Of a stretch of DNA of 64,000 nt, positions 45,199-55,412 are shown one piece after another. Made by a program: the position numbers and the translations under genes. The notes beneath the pieces were generated by a model. It worked only from the letters and a program-made list of their open reading frames with translations, searched no databases and was not told the DNA's origin. Positions within the stretch are counted from its first letter, which is position 1. Each line of letters starts with the position of its first letter. The stretch is from Neobacillus sp. CF12. Lineage in GTDB: Bacteria; Bacillota; Bacilli; Bacillales; Cytobacillaceae. Location of the stretch: the NCBI RefSeq assembly GCF_030348765.1, contig NZ_JAUCEU010000007.1, forward strand, positions 3,413,501 through 3,477,500, in the 5' to 3' direction.

Positions 45199-46626
45199 TT
45201 ATCGTTTGCTTAATTCCTGATTCAATAATTGGTTTACTAATTGTGGGTTAGCCTGCCCCTTTGTTGCTTTCATTAGCTGTCCAACAAGGAAACCGACTGC
45301 CTTATTCTTACCATTTTTAAAGTCCTCTATCGATTGTGGATTAGCATCGAGTACCTCAGAAATAATCTTAAGGAGTGTCCCTTCATCGGAAATTTGAACA
45401 AGACCTTTTTCTTTAACGATTGCTTGGGCATCTCCGCCGTTTTCGATCAGTTCTTTAAAAACAGTCTTAGCAATTTTTGAAGAAATAGTTCCGTTCTCGA
45501 TTAGTTTAATCATACTGGCTAAGTTCTCAGGAGTTAAAGCGATTTGGTGAAGTTCTTTCCCCTCAGCATTCATGTATGCTGACACATCTCCCATGATCCA
45601 GTTCGAGGCCAATTTCGCCTCTGCACCTGCTGCAACGGTACCTTCAAAGAAATCTGCCATTTCCTTCGTTACCGTTAATACCTTTGCATCATAAACAGGT
45701 AGTCCTAATTCTTCTATATACCGTTTTTGGCGCAGATCTGGAAGTTCAGGAAGTTCAGCAGCAATTCGGGCTTTCCATTCCTCATCAATATAGATATCTA
45801 GTAAGTCTGGTTCTGGGAAGTAACGATAATCATCAGAACCTTCTTTTACACGCATGAGCAGGGTTGCACCTGTAGCTTCATCAAAACGACGGGTTTCTTG
45901 ATCAATTACCCCGCCATTAGAGACCACTTCACGCTGTCTTTTCTCTTCAAATTCCAGACCTTTTCGTACAAAGTTAAAAGAGTTTAAGTTCTTTAATTCT
46001 GTTTTCGTTCCAAATTCTTCTTGTCCAATAGGACGAATGGAAATGTTGGCATCACAGCGAAGTGAGCCTTCTTCCATCTTACAATCAGATACTCCTGTAT
46101 ACTGGATAATCGATTTTAATTTTTCAAGATAAGCATAGGCTTCATCTGGTGTACGGATATCTGGCTCAGAAACGATTTCCACAAGCGGAGTGCCCTGACG
46201 GTTATAATCCACTAGTGAATAACCATTTCCATGGCTGAGTTTTCCTGCATCTTCTTCTAAATGGATCCTCGTAATCCCAATCCGCTTTGTGTAACCATTT
46301 ACTTCAATCTCAATCCAACCATGCTCCCCAATCGGCTTATCAAATTGGGAAATCTGATAGGCCTTCGGATTATCTGGATAAAAATAGTTTTTCCGGTCAA
46401 ATTTCGTATGAGCAGCTACCTGGCAATTCAAGGCCATCGCAGCCTTCATTCCATATTCCACAGCTTTTTTATTCAGGACCGGTAACACTCCTGGATAGCC
46501 TAAGTCAATAACACTTGTATTTGTATTTGGCTCAGCACCAAAATGATTTGGACTGGCCGAAAAGATTTTCGAATCCGTTTTTAACTCCACATGTACTTCA
46601 AGACCAATCACCGTTTCAAATTCCAT
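45199..46626 (-). CDS. gatB: Asp-tRNA(Asn)/Glu-tRNA(Gln) amidotransferase subunit B
   Basis: The ATG at 46624-46626 lies six bases after GGGGGTG; the GTG three codons earlier overlaps the site. The 475 residues begin [17 protein letters not shown] and include [14 protein letters not shown] and [13 protein letters not shown], all diagnostic of GatB. The C-terminal YqeY-like tail ends [14 protein letters not shown]. GatB activates the mischarged tRNA with ATP within the GatCAB complex. It is the last gene of gatC-gatA-gatB, 12 bases after gatA. Confidence 0.96.
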   Translation of the reverse strand: MEFETVIGLEVHVELKTDSKIFSASPNHFGAEPNTNTSVIDLGYPGVLPVLNKKAVEYGMKAAMALNCQVAAHTKFDRKNYFYPDNPKAYQISQFDKPIGEHGWIEIEVNGYTKRIGITRIHLEEDAGKLSHGNGYSLVDYNRQGTPLVEIVSEPDIRTPDEAYAYLEKLKSIIQYTGVSDCKMEEGSLRCDANISIRPIGQEEFGTKTELKNLNSFNFVRKGLEFEEKRQREVVSNGGVIDQETRRFDEATGATLLMRVKEGSDDYRYFPEPDLLDIYIDEEWKARIAAELPELPDLRQKRYIEELGLPVYDAKVLTVTKEMADFFEGTVAAGAEAKLASNWIMGDVSAYMNAEGKELHQIALTPENLASMIKLIENGTISSKIAKTVFKELIENGGDAQAIVKEKGLVQISDEGTLLKIISEVLDANPQSIEDFKNGKNKAVGFLVGQLMKATKGQANPQLVNQLLNQELSKR

Positions 46627-46638
46627 TGTCTTCACCCC

Positions 46639-48096
46639 CTATAATCCTGGCTTTTTTTTATGATAATCTGTAGTTTGTTCAAACACATGAGCGACCCGGA
46701 AAATGGTCTCTTCATCAAAGTGCTTGCCAATAATTTGTAACCCAAGCGGCAAGCCATTATCAAATCCACACGGAACAGAAATTGCTGGTACACCAGCAAG
46801 GTTCACAGGAATCGTCAAAATATCATTTGCATACATCGTTAAAGGATCATCAATATTTTCACCAATTTTAAAAGCCGGAGTTGGTGTGGTTGGCCCAATG
46901 ATTACATCAAATTTTTCAAATACATTTTCAAAGTCCCGCTTAATTAACGTCCGGACCTGCTGTGCTTTTTTATAATAAGCATCATAATAACCAGAACTTA
47001 GTGCAAAGGTGCCGAGCATGATTCTTCGTTTTACCTCATCACCAAAGCCTTCCGATCTAGATTTCTTATATAAATCAAGTAAATTATCTGCATTCGGTGT
47101 CCGATAGCCATAACGAACACCATCAAAACGCGCTAGGTTTGCAGATGCTTCTGAAGAAGAAAGCAAATAATACGCTGCTAATGCATATTTAGAATGAGGC
47201 AAGGATACTTCTTCCCAAACAGCCCCTTGTTTTTCAAGCACTTTTAATGCATCAAGGACGGACTGACGAACCGTTTCATTCACACCCTCACCAAGATACT
47301 CTTTAGGTACAGCAATTTTTAACCCTTTTACATCGCCCGTTAATGCCGAGACGAAATTAGGTACATCCACACTCGCTGATGTCGAGTCCATTGGGTCTAA
47401 TCCGGATATCGCCTGCAAAAGGTAGGCATTATCCTCAACACTTCTAGTTATCGGACCTATTTGATCAAGGGAAGATGCAAATGCAACGAGTCCGAAGCGA
47501 GATACACGGCCATATGTTGGTTTTAATCCAACAACTCCACAAAAGGCTGCTGGCTGACGTATCGATCCTCCTGTATCTGAACCTAGAGAAAACAGGACTT
47601 CACCGGCTGCAACAGAAGCTGCTGAACCACCTGAAGAACCTCCTGGGACTCTATCAAGATCCCATGGATTGCGTGTCTTTTGATAATGGGAATTTTCGTT
47701 TGAAGATCCCATTGCAAACTCATCCATGTTTAACTTTCCAATTGTTACGGTTTCCTGATGCTGAAGTTTCTGAATAACAGTTGCATCATAAATCGGACTA
47801 AAGTTTTCTAAAATCTTACTAGCACAGGTTGTCCGAAGTCCTTTTGTGACAATGTTGTCTTTTATGCCAATCGGCATTCCAAATAACAAGTTATTTTGGG
47901 TGTTGGCATTAAGTTTCTCATCTAGTAAGTTGGCAGTTTGTCTAGCCTTTTCTTCATCCAATGTTAAAAAAGCTTGGACCTTTCCATCCACCTGAGCGAT
48001 TCGTTTATACGACTCGTCAACAAGATCAGTAACTTTTAGTTCCTTTTTATGTAACAGTTCATGGAGATCTGAAACCTTATAATCAAATAAACTCAC
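46639..48096 (-). CDS. gatA: Asp-tRNA(Asn)/Glu-tRNA(Gln) amidotransferase subunit A
   Basis: The 485 residues belong to the amidase-signature family. The Ser-cisSer-Lys triad is visible: Lys in MPIGIKDNI (about 79), and the serines in [17 protein letters not shown] (about 154) and [18 protein letters not shown] (about 178). GatA frees ammonia from glutamine for transfer by GatB. The GTG start has GGGGGAAAAATAA before it. The gene lies 12 bases after gatC. Confidence 0.96.
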   Translation of the reverse strand: MSLFDYKVSDLHELLHKKELKVTDLVDESYKRIAQVDGKVQAFLTLDEEKARQTANLLDEKLNANTQNNLLFGMPIGIKDNIVTKGLRTTCASKILENFSPIYDATVIQKLQHQETVTIGKLNMDEFAMGSSNENSHYQKTRNPWDLDRVPGGSSGGSAASVAAGEVLFSLGSDTGGSIRQPAAFCGVVGLKPTYGRVSRFGLVAFASSLDQIGPITRSVEDNAYLLQAISGLDPMDSTSASVDVPNFVSALTGDVKGLKIAVPKEYLGEGVNETVRQSVLDALKVLEKQGAVWEEVSLPHSKYALAAYYLLSSSEASANLARFDGVRYGYRTPNADNLLDLYKKSRSEGFGDEVKRRIMLGTFALSSGYYDAYYKKAQQVRTLIKRDFENVFEKFDVIIGPTTPTPAFKIGENIDDPLTMYANDILTIPVNLAGVPAISVPCGFDNGLPLGLQIIGKHFDEETIFRVAHVFEQTTDYHKKKPGL

Positions 48097-48108
48097 TTAT
48101 TTTTCCCC

Positions 48109-48402
48109 CTACTCTCCGATGATCGCTGGAACTCTAATTTGACCATCTTGATGGTCTGGTGCATTTTTTAATACTTCTTCACGCGGCAATCCTTCTTGCT
48201 TGATGTCTTCACGGAAGATATTTTTCATATCCAGGACATGATAGGTTGGTTCAACGTTCTCTGTATCTAATTCATTTAACTGTTCCGCAAACGTTATTAT
48301 TGCATCCAATTGTTTTGTGAATTTTTCCGTTTCTTCTTCTGTTATCGCCAATCTAGCAAGGTTTGCTACGTGCTTAACTTGCTCATTTGTGATACGTGAC
48401 AT
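48109..48402 (-). CDS. gatC: Asp-tRNA(Asn)/Glu-tRNA(Gln) amidotransferase subunit C
   Basis: The ATG at 48400-48402 sits six bases after GGGGGT; five further codons upstream lack a site. The 97 residues start [19 protein letters not shown] and end in an extended tail ([17 protein letters not shown]), the usual GatC, which wraps around GatA and stabilises the complex. First gene of gatCAB. Confidence 0.95.
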   Translation of the reverse strand: MSRITNEQVKHVANLARLAITEEETEKFTKQLDAIITFAEQLNELDTENVEPTYHVLDMKNIFREDIKQEGLPREEVLKNAPDHQDGQIRVPAIIGE

Positions 48403-48528
48403 ATTTAATACCCCCAATCCCTCAAGTCATTAGTTAATTTACTATTGATAATACCAAACTTTTCCGCTTCACCGCAATGATTCCCTCATCAGTATTGGCA
48501 ATTGAAGTAATATTTAGATTACAGGCAC

Positions 48529-48558
48529 AAAAAAAAAGAGCATTTGCTCCTTTTTTTT
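48529..48558. terminator. Terminator between gatC leader and the anchored protein gene
   Basis: AAAAAAAGAGCA and TGCTCCTTTTTTT form the stem. The T run on the plus-strand side and A run on the other make it bidirectional; it ends the 48560-48907 gene on the minus strand. Confidence 0.75.
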
Positions 48559-48559
48559 A

Positions 48560-48907
48560 TTAATATTCCTTATGTAGTGACGAAGACTCCTGAGCCCATA
48601 CTAACAATTTCGTTCTTTCGAAGTATCGCTTACCATCGATCATGATATACGGAACCAATGCTCCATCGTATGAACCTGTTGTTTCAAGTATTCTTTTTTC
48701 TTCTGTAATAATTTTTAGGAGTTCCTTTTCTGAAATTCCTAATAACTCTGATGCCTCTTTACTATCTAATAAAATTGAAGCCTGGACTTCCTTTTTACTT
48801 AAAGGCTCACTTACGGATGCAGAGTTTGAACCGATAAGAGATGCGCCCACAATAATCCCTAATGATAGAATAATCGAAGAAATCAACAACATTTTATTTG
48901 AAGTCAT
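48560..48907 (-). CDS. Membrane-anchored protein with an HTH/excisionase-like domain
   Basis: A single N-terminal hydrophobic segment (MLLISSIILSLGIIVGASLIG, about residues 6-26) acts as signal anchor. After a linker, residues 48-110 read ASELLGISEKELLKII ... YIMIDGKRYFERTKLLVWAQE, which resembles the helix-turn-helix of excisionase-like proteins (LxISexxl ... iKIgGKryf...). If the anchor is normal, this domain lies outside the membrane, where DNA binding makes no sense. It is 115 residues long and lies 24 bases downstream of a lipoprotein gene. Family not certain. Confidence 0.6.
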   Translation of the reverse strand: MTSNKMLLISSIILSLGIIVGASLIGSNSASVSEPLSKKEVQASILLDSKEASELLGISEKELLKIITEEKRILETTGSYDGALVPYIMIDGKRYFERTKLLVWAQESSSLHKEY

Positions 48908-48931
48908 ATTTATCCCCCGAATGATGATGTA

Positions 48932-49471
48932 TTATTTTTGCGGAATAACTTCTTCATTTCCATTTAATGCTCTAACCTGTGGGCGAAAGCCAATTCCCAC
49001 ATAGTAGCGTTTTCCATCTTTCTCAATCATCTTTGCTTTTTTATATTCTTCACTATCCTGATTAGCAAATTCAATTCTATCAATATCGTTATTTTTGATT
49101 TCCCCAAATACAACATAAATATCTTTTAGAACATTTCCCTTTTCATCATACTTTGTATAATTTTCATGATAAACGGAGTAGGTTTCACTCTCTGCATGCT
49201 CCCAGCCATTTGGACCATCATTTTTCCATCCATCTTCATCATTTCCCTCGAAGAAAGACACACCTAGTACCTTTTCTTCTTGTTCACCAGCGTCCTCAGC
49301 GTTTGTAGTATAAAGAACGATGGTTATCCCATCACTTTTGGTTTTATGTAAAACCTCTTCTACCTCAAATGGAATGGTACCGGCAATCGCTTTTTCTAAA
49401 GTTGGATACTTACATCCTCCAAGAATAAGCATTAATACAATTACAATAAAAAGAACTTTACATCTTCTCAT
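48932..49471 (-). CDS. Hypothetical lipoprotein
   Basis: The signal peptide ends in a lipobox LILGGC, with Cys at residue 20. The mature part, to 179 residues, is acidic and rich in Asp, Glu and Tyr (SVYHENYTKYDEKGN) and ends VRALNGNEEVIPQK. No known domain is recognised. It is followed by the anchored HTH-like protein gene in the same direction. Both could share a transcript. Function unknown. Confidence 0.72.
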   Translation of the reverse strand: MRRCKVLFIVIVLMLILGGCKYPTLEKAIAGTIPFEVEEVLHKTKSDGITIVLYTTNAEDAGEQEEKVLGVSFFEGNDEDGWKNDGPNGWEHAESETYSVYHENYTKYDEKGNVLKDIYVVFGEIKNNDIDRIEFANQDSEEYKKAKMIEKDGKRYYVGIGFRPQVRALNGNEEVIPQK

Positions 49472-49737
49472 AATTATCCTCCTAGATTTTGGCCAGATGT
49501 TAGTAATCTAGTAATCTTTAGTAAAAAGTAAAAGGCAATAGTAATACCCGCTTCCTACCTGACCAGTTTTCTCTTCGTTCCTATTATGAGGTTACTAACC
49601 TGTTTCTTGCCCCCTTATATAAATAGATTTAGTCGTTAATTTCTTATTAATATAATAATCCTAATTTAAATATTATTCCAGTTATATCCAAATATAGGCC
49701 AAAATACCTCCTACTAAATAACTTATGAAAATAACAA

Positions 49738-49759
49738 AAAGCAGCCGTTAGACTGCTTT
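49738..49759 (-). terminator. Terminator of the yueI-like gene
   Basis: AAAGCAG (49738-49744) and CTGCTTT (49753-49759) pair, followed by TTTTGTTATTTTC on the minus strand. Confidence 0.7.
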
Positions 49760-49770
49760 CTGGTTGCTTA

Positions 49771-50202
49771 TTATCGTTTAAATAGTTTCGCAAAAAGACC
49801 TTTGCTTTTTGGGGGTTGGGGCTGATTGATTTCTTTTTTGGTAATATATATATCTTCTTTATCGATCGCATGGTCCATTGCTAGTAAGAGGCCAATTTCT
49901 GTATCATGTTCCTTATTGGTTACAATCTTATGCTCGATCTTGTGCTTGGCTGCCAATTTTACATATTTGGATAATGTTGAATATTCCATATTTCCATTTA
50001 AAAAGAGATTAGCTTCGGGGTTTTTTTTCATTTCCCTCTCCACTTGAGGATAAATCGTTGCTTCTGCTACTTGGCTCTTCTTTAGTGCAAGGATGATGCG
50101 CTCACGTAAGGTTCCTAAAAATTCCCGCCTTTCATCTGGCTTTGTTTCCAAAGGGCCATGTATTCCCTGTTGAAGAACTTCCTCAACGTTCGGCTTTTTC
50201 AA
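49771..50202 (-). CDS. yueI: YueI-family (DUF1694) protein
   Basis: The TTG at 50200-50202 lies eight bases after GGAG and gives a YueI-like start (KKPNVEEVLQQGIHGPLETKPDE); the in-frame ATG at 50217 has no site. The family motifs GPLETKPDERREFLGTLRERI and ATIYPQVEREMKKNPEANLFLNG are intact. The C-terminus is Lys- and Pro-rich. In B. subtilis yueI stands near the pncA/pncB homologues; here they are about 14 kb away. Function unknown. Confidence 0.85.
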   Translation of the reverse strand: MKKPNVEEVLQQGIHGPLETKPDERREFLGTLRERIILALKKSQVAEATIYPQVEREMKKNPEANLFLNGNMEYSTLSKYVKLAAKHKIEHKIVTNKEHDTEIGLLLAMDHAIDKEDIYITKKEINQPQPPKSKGLFAKLFKR

Positions 50203-50302
50203 ATGTATCAACTCCATAAAAAGGACTATTATTATGTATGATGATACCTTAAAAAGTGTTCATTTCCAAAAAAGGTAACTTTCAATAGATTGTTTTCCTG
50301 GT

Positions 50303-50542
50303 ATCCGCGAGTATTTCTTCCCAACCGCCAGTATTTCTCGCCATCCGCCAGTATTTCTTCCCATCCGCCAGTATTTCTCGCTATCCGCCAGTGTTTCTCG
50401 CCATCCGCCAGTATTTCTCGCCATCCGCCAGTATTTCTTCCCATCCGCCAGTATTTCTCGCTATCCGCCAGTGTTTCTCGCCATCCGCCAGTGTTTCTCG
50501 CCATCCGCCAGTATTCCCTGCCATCCGCCAGTATTCCCCCCG
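50303..50542. repeat. Array of twelve 20-bp repeats (ATCCGCCAGTATTTCTCGCC type)
   Basis: Units begin at 50303 and recur every 20 bp up to 50523. They vary mostly at the tail (CTCGCC, CTTCCC, CTCGCT) and at one A/G. Units 6-9 repeat units 2-5 in order, so an 80-bp block was duplicated. It is GC-rich against AT-rich flanks and lies between the 3' end of aceA and the start of the yueI-like gene. Both strands show long open frames here, but these are consequences of the repeat. Confidence 0.85.
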
Positions 50543-50602
50543 CCACAAACCAAAAATCCCCCTCTCTCCAGCTGGAGAAAGAAGGATCCGCCGCCAAAAC
50601 GA

Positions 50603-51880
50603 TTACTTTGTAAATTGCTCTTCCTCAGTTGATCCCTTAAGTGCGGTTGTGGAGGATGTTCCGCCTGTGATGACCATGGATACTTGGTCAAAGTAGCCTG
50701 TTCCTACTTCACGTTGGTGTCTTGTTGCTGTATAGCCGTATTGCTCGCTATCGAACTCGGCTTGTTGCAACTCGGAGTATGCAGCCATCCCGCGCTCTTT
50801 ATAGCCGCGAGCTAGTTCAAACATGCTGTGGTTCAAAGCATGGAAACCTGCTAGTGTTACGAATTGGAACTTGTAGCCCATTTTCCCAAGCTCTTGTTGG
50901 AATTTCGCAATGGACTCTTGGTCAAGTTTCTTCTTCCAATTAAAAGAAGGTGAGCAATTGTAAGCAAGCATTTTACCAGGGAACTTCTCATGGATTGCTT
51001 CTGCAAAACGTCTAGCTTCCTCAATGCTTGGTTCAGATGTTTCACACCAAATTAAATCTGCATACGGCGCATAAGCTAAACCGCGGGCAATTGCCTGATC
51101 CAGTCCTGCTTTTGTCCGGAAAAATCCTTCTGCCGTCCGCTCTCCTGTGATGAACGGTGCGTCGTTCATATCAATATCACTCGTAATCAAATCAGCGGCA
51201 TTTGCATCTGTTCGTGCAACCAATAAGGTTGGAACACCCATAACGTCAGCAGCTAATCGAGCGGCAATTAAATTTCGAACCGCCGTTTGTGTTGGCAATA
51301 GGACTTTACCACCTAAATGACCACACTTTTTCTCAGAGGAAAGTTGATCTTCAAAGTGAACACCCGCTGCTCCTGCTTCAATCATCCCTTTCATCAGTTC
51401 AAAACAGTTTAATTGTCCGCCAAAACCAGCTTCTGCATCCGCAACGATTGGAACAAACCAATCAATGGAGCTATCTCCTTCTGAATGAGTAATTTGATCC
51501 GCACGTTGAAGCGCTTGGTTAATTCGTTTTACCACACTCGGTACGCTGTTTGCTGGATATAAGCTTTGGTCCGGATACATATTTCCAGAAAGATTGGCAT
51601 CCGCAGCAACTTGCCAGCCACTTAAATAAATTGCTTTTAGTCCTGCTTTTACCTGCTGAACAGCTTGATTTCCTGTTAGTGCCCCAAGTGCATTAATGTA
51701 ATTTTCTTCATTTAACTGCTTCCAAAGTTTTTCTGCTCCACGTTTAGCCAAAGTATGCTCGATGTCGATAGAACCACGAAGCTTGATAACATCCTCTGCT
51801 GTATAGGGTCTAGTAATTCCATTCCAACGTTTATCCATTTCCCAACTTTCTTGTAACAGCTTCGCTCTTGAATTTGTCAT
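50603..51880 (-). CDS. aceA: Isocitrate lyase
   Basis: The 425 residues contain the isocitrate lyase signature with the catalytic cysteine in [13 protein letters not shown] (about 184-196) and the usual DAEAGFGG and [10 protein letters not shown] (here [14 protein letters not shown]) motifs. The enzyme splits isocitrate to glyoxylate and succinate. It follows aceB by 31 bases in one operon, forming the glyoxylate shunt that allows growth on acetate or fatty acids. Confidence 0.96.
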   Translation of the reverse strand: MTNSRAKLLQESWEMDKRWNGITRPYTAEDVIKLRGSIDIEHTLAKRGAEKLWKQLNEENYINALGALTGNQAVQQVKAGLKAIYLSGWQVAADANLSGNMYPDQSLYPANSVPSVVKRINQALQRADQITHSEGDSSIDWFVPIVADAEAGFGGQLNCFELMKGMIEAGAAGVHFEDQLSSEKKCGHLGGKVLLPTQTAVRNLIAARLAADVMGVPTLLVARTDANAADLITSDIDMNDAPFITGERTAEGFFRTKAGLDQAIARGLAYAPYADLIWCETSEPSIEEARRFAEAIHEKFPGKMLAYNCSPSFNWKKKLDQESIAKFQQELGKMGYKFQFVTLAGFHALNHSMFELARGYKERGMAAYSELQQAEFDSEQYGYTATRHQREVGTGYFDQVSMVITGGTSSTTALKGSTEEEQFTK

Positions 51881-51911
51881 CTTAAATTCCTCCTATTAAT
51901 CTATCAAATTT

Positions 51912-53504
51912 TTATAAAAGCTTATTACCAGGTAAAGTTAAAAACTCTACAAATTCATCATTTAAGATTAAGCCATCAAACAGTTCAATCGCTTCAGTGA
52001 AGCGCCCATTTTCATAAGCAGACAAGCCGATTTCATTCTTGATTTTTTCTAACTCCTCAACCTTAAATTGCTCATACATTTCCAACGTTACCTTTCGTCC
52101 ATCCGCGAGAACGCCTTTTGGGTGGCGGATCCACTGCCATAATTGCGCCCGAGAGATTTCTGCCGTTGCTGCGTCCTCCATTAAATTATGAATGGGTGCA
52201 GCTCCTCTTCCAGATAACCACGAAGCAATGTATTGAATACCAACATTAATATTCACGCGTACGCCATCTTCGGTAATCTTACCGCCTGGTGTCTCAAGTA
52301 AATCACTGGCTGTTATCGTAACCTTTTGTTGTTTGGTTGTATGAATCTGGTTGGCTAGCGGCATAACTTTATCAAATACTTCTAGAGCTACCGGTACGAG
52401 ACCCGGGTGTGCTACCCATGTACCATCATGACCATCGTTTGCTTCACGTTCTTTATCAGCACGGACCTTTGCAAATGCTTCCTCATTGGCCTGTGGATTG
52501 TCGCGGATTGGTATTTGTGCTGCCATCCCTCCAATTGCCGGTGCCTTTCGGCGATGACAGGTTTGAATCGTAAGTAATGAGTAAGAACGCATAAATGGTG
52601 CAGTCATGGTTACCTGGGCACGATCTGGGAGAATGATATTTTCATGGTTACGCAGCTTTTTCAGGTAACTGAAAATATAATCCCATCTGCCACAGTTCAA
52701 CCCTGCTGAGTGTTCCTTTAATTCAAATAGAATTTCATTCATTTCAAAGGCAGCCATGATGGTTTCTAGTAAAACAGTTGCTTTAATACTTCCTTGAGCT
52801 ATTCCAAGTTTGTTTTGAGCAAAAACAAAAACATCATTCCAAAGCCTTGCTTCTAAATGGCTTTCTAACTTTGGCAGGTAGAAATAAGGACCTGTTCTTC
52901 TAGCCAACAGATTTTTTACATTATGGAAAAAGTACATTCCAAAATCAAAAAGGCTTCCGGACATAGGCTTGCCATTATACAGCACATGTTTCTCTACTAA
53001 ATGAAGTCCGCGCGGTCTTACAAACAGAACCGCAGTTTCCTCATTCAGCACATACTTTTTTCCATTTTGATTTTCATAGGAAATCTTCCGATTTACTGCA
53101 TCTCTTAAGTTGATTTGTCCCTCGACGATATTTTCCCAGGTTGGTGAAGTGGCATCTTCACAATCTGCCATAAAAACTTTTGCACCTGAATTTAGAGCAT
53201 TGATGATCATTTTTCTTTCTGTTGGTCCGGTAATTTCTACACGGCGATCTTGAAGATCCTTTGGCAGCGGAGCAATTGTCCAGTCTCCATTACGAATATG
53301 CTTTGTTTCAGGAAGGAAATCTGGAAGTTTTCCGTTATTCATTTCCTCTTGGCGTTTTTGCCTGTACTGTAACAGTTCAATTCGCCTTGCTCCAAACCTT
53401 TTCTCCAGCTCCTCGATAAAATTAAGTGCTTCGGGTGTCAAAATCTCATCGTATTGCTCTTTGAGAACACCAATTACTTCAATACCTGTTGTTTGCGTCG
53501 ACAT
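51912..53504 (-). CDS. aceB: Malate synthase (A type)
   Basis: The ATG at 53502-53504 has AGAGGTGAG before it; 20 more codons are open but lack a site. The 530 residues show [38 protein letters not shown] and WVAHPGL, all typical of malate synthase A. It condenses glyoxylate with acetyl-CoA to malate. First gene of aceB-aceA. A dyad upstream (53526-53557) overlaps the promoter region. Confidence 0.96.
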   Translation of the reverse strand: MSTQTTGIEVIGVLKEQYDEILTPEALNFIEELEKRFGARRIELLQYRQKRQEEMNNGKLPDFLPETKHIRNGDWTIAPLPKDLQDRRVEITGPTERKMIINALNSGAKVFMADCEDATSPTWENIVEGQINLRDAVNRKISYENQNGKKYVLNEETAVLFVRPRGLHLVEKHVLYNGKPMSGSLFDFGMYFFHNVKNLLARRTGPYFYLPKLESHLEARLWNDVFVFAQNKLGIAQGSIKATVLLETIMAAFEMNEILFELKEHSAGLNCGRWDYIFSYLKKLRNHENIILPDRAQVTMTAPFMRSYSLLTIQTCHRRKAPAIGGMAAQIPIRDNPQANEEAFAKVRADKEREANDGHDGTWVAHPGLVPVALEVFDKVMPLANQIHTTKQQKVTITASDLLETPGGKITEDGVRVNINVGIQYIASWLSGRGAAPIHNLMEDAATAEISRAQLWQWIRHPKGVLADGRKVTLEMYEQFKVEELEKIKNEIGLSAYENGRFTEAIELFDGLILNDEFVEFLTLPGNKLL

Positions 53505-53525
53505 GGACTCGCTCACCTCTTTGTT

Positions 53526-53557
53526 ATAATACAGTGTATCACCATGTATTGTATTAT
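53526..53557. promoter_or_regulatory. Dyad ATAATACA-N16-TGTATTAT upstream of aceB
   Basis: Inverted 8-base arms flank 16 bases that contain a second partial pairing (GTGTAT / ATGTAT). It lies 22 bases upstream of the aceB start and overlaps AT-rich promoter-like sequence, so a repressor site is plausible. Confidence 0.45.
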
Positions 53558-53755
53558 ATAACACGATATTTAAAAATGGAACTGCTTTTTCAGAAAATTT
53601 TCAAAAATAGGTACAAATTCCCTGTTGAAGTTTTCTTTTGTATTATTTCCATTCTGATTAAGTCATTTAAAAGGTGCTTTTTTCCAATAATATTTAGCAA
53701 ATGGAAGGTCATGATATAGAGGTGATTCACAATAAATTAAGGGGGAATAGAAGTT

Positions 53756-53962
53756 ATGCCACAAATCGATGTCAATCAATTAAACCAAGCAAAAGCTAAT
53801 GTTACACTGACGCAAACCCTGCTGAGTCAAGCAATTGAAAAAGCAAATTCAGATCCAACTCTAGCTCAGGAAGCGATGAAACAAGCTTCCAGCGAAATCT
53901 CTTCTGCGTTAAGTGCAGTAACGCAAGCACAAAATGCAGCTAAATCCTCTCCTTCGGAATAA
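53756..53962 (+). CDS. Small Ala/Gln-rich hypothetical protein
   Basis: GGGGGAATAG precedes an ATG that opens 68 codons: MPQIDVNQLNQAKANVTLTQ, a helical stretch rich in Ala, Gln and Ser, and the end NAAKSSPSE. It has no membrane helix. I do not recognise a named family. Codon use and the good site support a real gene; it is monocistronic. Confidence 0.65.
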   Translation: MPQIDVNQLNQAKANVTLTQTLLSQAIEKANSDPTLAQEAMKQASSEISSALSAVTQAQNAAKSSPSE

Positions 53963-53977
53963 ACTTTATAACAACCA

Positions 53978-54008
53978 AAAGGGCTGCCGAAATATACCGC
54001 GGCAGCCC
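53978..54008 (-). terminator. Terminator of the GH15-like gene
   Basis: GGGCTGCCG (53981-53989) and CGGCAGCCC (54000-54008) pair around ten bases, with TTTTGGTT after the stem on the minus strand. Confidence 0.8.
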
Positions 54009-54014
54009 ACCTAA

Positions 54015-55064
54015 TTATGAAATACGTTCATATCTTTCTTTTGCTAAGATATACATGGCACTTCCCCATCCTAACGGAGTATTAGAATTATATTCTGCGG
54101 ATTTAGCAAAGTAGAGTTCCGGTAAACTGCCGTCTGGAAGCATCACATTTTCGGTTGCTGTAATATACTGTTTAGCCTTTTTAACATTTCCTAATTCTAA
54201 ATGGCATAATGCCAGCCAAGGTAACCCAAATGTCCATTCTGCCTCGGTTCCATAGTAAAAAGATAAATCATGATGTCTTCCTTCCTGCTCAAGGGTGGAG
54301 TAATAGGAATCTCCTTTATAGCGAATTACCCCTCGCTCCCGTAAAAGGTGCATTTCAATTTGGTCAACAACCAATTTCGCTTCTTCCCCTGCCAAAATCC
54401 GATATGGGAAGATTAAACTCAATTGAGCTAAATCGAAGGGACGATCACAACTTTCATTTGGATATAGATTTGTTAATGTCTGATTTCCATTGGCGATCCA
54501 ATCTCCAGGGACAAACACAATGTCTTTTACAGCCTCAAGACCTGCGACACATGCTCCCACTGAGCTCGAATGAACTTCTCTCCATTCCTCCCACATCCCA
54601 TTATCTGCGTCATCCCAGTACTCCACACAACCTAAATAGCCAACCAACTTTTGAACAATTTCATGATCCTTTGCATCTCTTATGATTCTTTTTCCATTTT
54701 TTTGGCCCATGCCAATTCCCCATAATATCGCACCAATTGCATCATGCTGTGCATGTCCCCATGGAGAATCTATTTCCTTTACCTCGGAGGCAGAATACCT
54801 TGAGTGAATATATTCCCATTGTTCCCTTGGTTTTTGAATGGTATGGATATCCAACTTCCATTCGTATTCTCTAAATAAGTCTAGAATCCGATGATAGGTC
54901 ATTTCATAAATGTGATTATTTTTCGCCAAATAAGGAAGGGACATATAAAAAGAATCTCGTAACCATACATATTGATAGTCCTGTGACGAAGAAGCTAAAT
55001 ACAAACCATGCGGCAAACGTAATTGATCTAGAATTTGATAACTATCGAATATTCTCTCGCTCAT
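54015..55064 (-). CDS. GH15-like (six-hairpin) glycoside hydrolase
   Basis: The 349 residues resemble the catalytic part of GH15 glucoamylases: GLYLASSSQDYQYVWLRDSFYM at the start (substrate-binding WLRD), SPWGHAQHDAIGAILWG, NGMWEEWREVHSSSVGACVAGL (general acid EEWRE) and WTFGLPWLALC. It is shorter than two-domain bacterial GH15 enzymes and has no signal peptide, so it acts in the cytoplasm on a small glucoside, possibly trehalose or maltooligosaccharides. GAGGTG precedes the ATG. No sugar operon partner is adjacent. Confidence 0.83.
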   Translation of the reverse strand: MSERIFDSYQILDQLRLPHGLYLASSSQDYQYVWLRDSFYMSLPYLAKNNHIYEMTYHRILDLFREYEWKLDIHTIQKPREQWEYIHSRYSASEVKEIDSPWGHAQHDAIGAILWGIGMGQKNGKRIIRDAKDHEIVQKLVGYLGCVEYWDDADNGMWEEWREVHSSSVGACVAGLEAVKDIVFVPGDWIANGNQTLTNLYPNESCDRPFDLAQLSLIFPYRILAGEEAKLVVDQIEMHLLRERGVIRYKGDSYYSTLEQEGRHHDLSFYYGTEAEWTFGLPWLALCHLELGNVKKAKQYITATENVMLPDGSLPELYFAKSAEYNSNTPLGWGSAMYILAKERYERIS

Positions 55065-55203
55065 AATTCACCTCGGTAGTTTTTCCTATCTTTTTCGCCA
55101 ATTCGCAAACTTTTTATACAAGAAAATTTATGTATAAACTAGTAAAAAATGGTCCATGCTAGAAACTATAGAAATAGATTAGGAGAGTGAGGGGTAATTT
55201 ACC

Positions 55204-55380
55204 ATGAGCACTGAGGAAATAAATAAAATTATTGCTGTAAAAAAGATGGATTTAGAGGAATGTGAGCAGGAACTTAATAGTCGTTACTATCCTTCTATCG
55301 TCAGAATCGCAATGATGAATTACATAGTAAACTTGCAAGAACAATTAGAAGAATACGATAATGACCTTATTAATTTGTAA
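55204..55380 (+). CDS. 58-residue helical hypothetical protein
   Basis: GTGAGGGGT lies 9 bases before an ATG that opens a 58-codon frame: MSTEEINKIIAVKKMDLEEC, then NSRYYPSIVRIAMMNYIVNL and an acidic end. It is shorter than most gene callers' default focus but has a good site and a terminator right after the stop. It is predicted to be mostly helical and soluble. Family unknown. Confidence 0.6.
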   Translation: MSTEEINKIIAVKKMDLEECEQELNSRYYPSIVRIAMMNYIVNLQEQLEEYDNDLINL

Positions 55381-55382
55381 AA

Positions 55383-55412
55383 AAAATGACGTGTGAGGGT
55401 TCACACGTCATT
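55383..55412. terminator. Bidirectional terminator overlapping the sirC stop codon
   Basis: AAATGACGTGTGA and TCACACGTCATTT pair around GGGT. On the minus strand TTTTTT follows, so it ends the nitrite/siroheme operon. The sirC stop TGA (55401-55403) lies inside the stem. Confidence 0.8.

Noticed and set aside
50232..50613. Two overlapping repetitive reading frames on opposite strands
   Set aside because: Both come from translating the 20-bp repeat array; neither has a ribosome binding site or a recognisable protein character.
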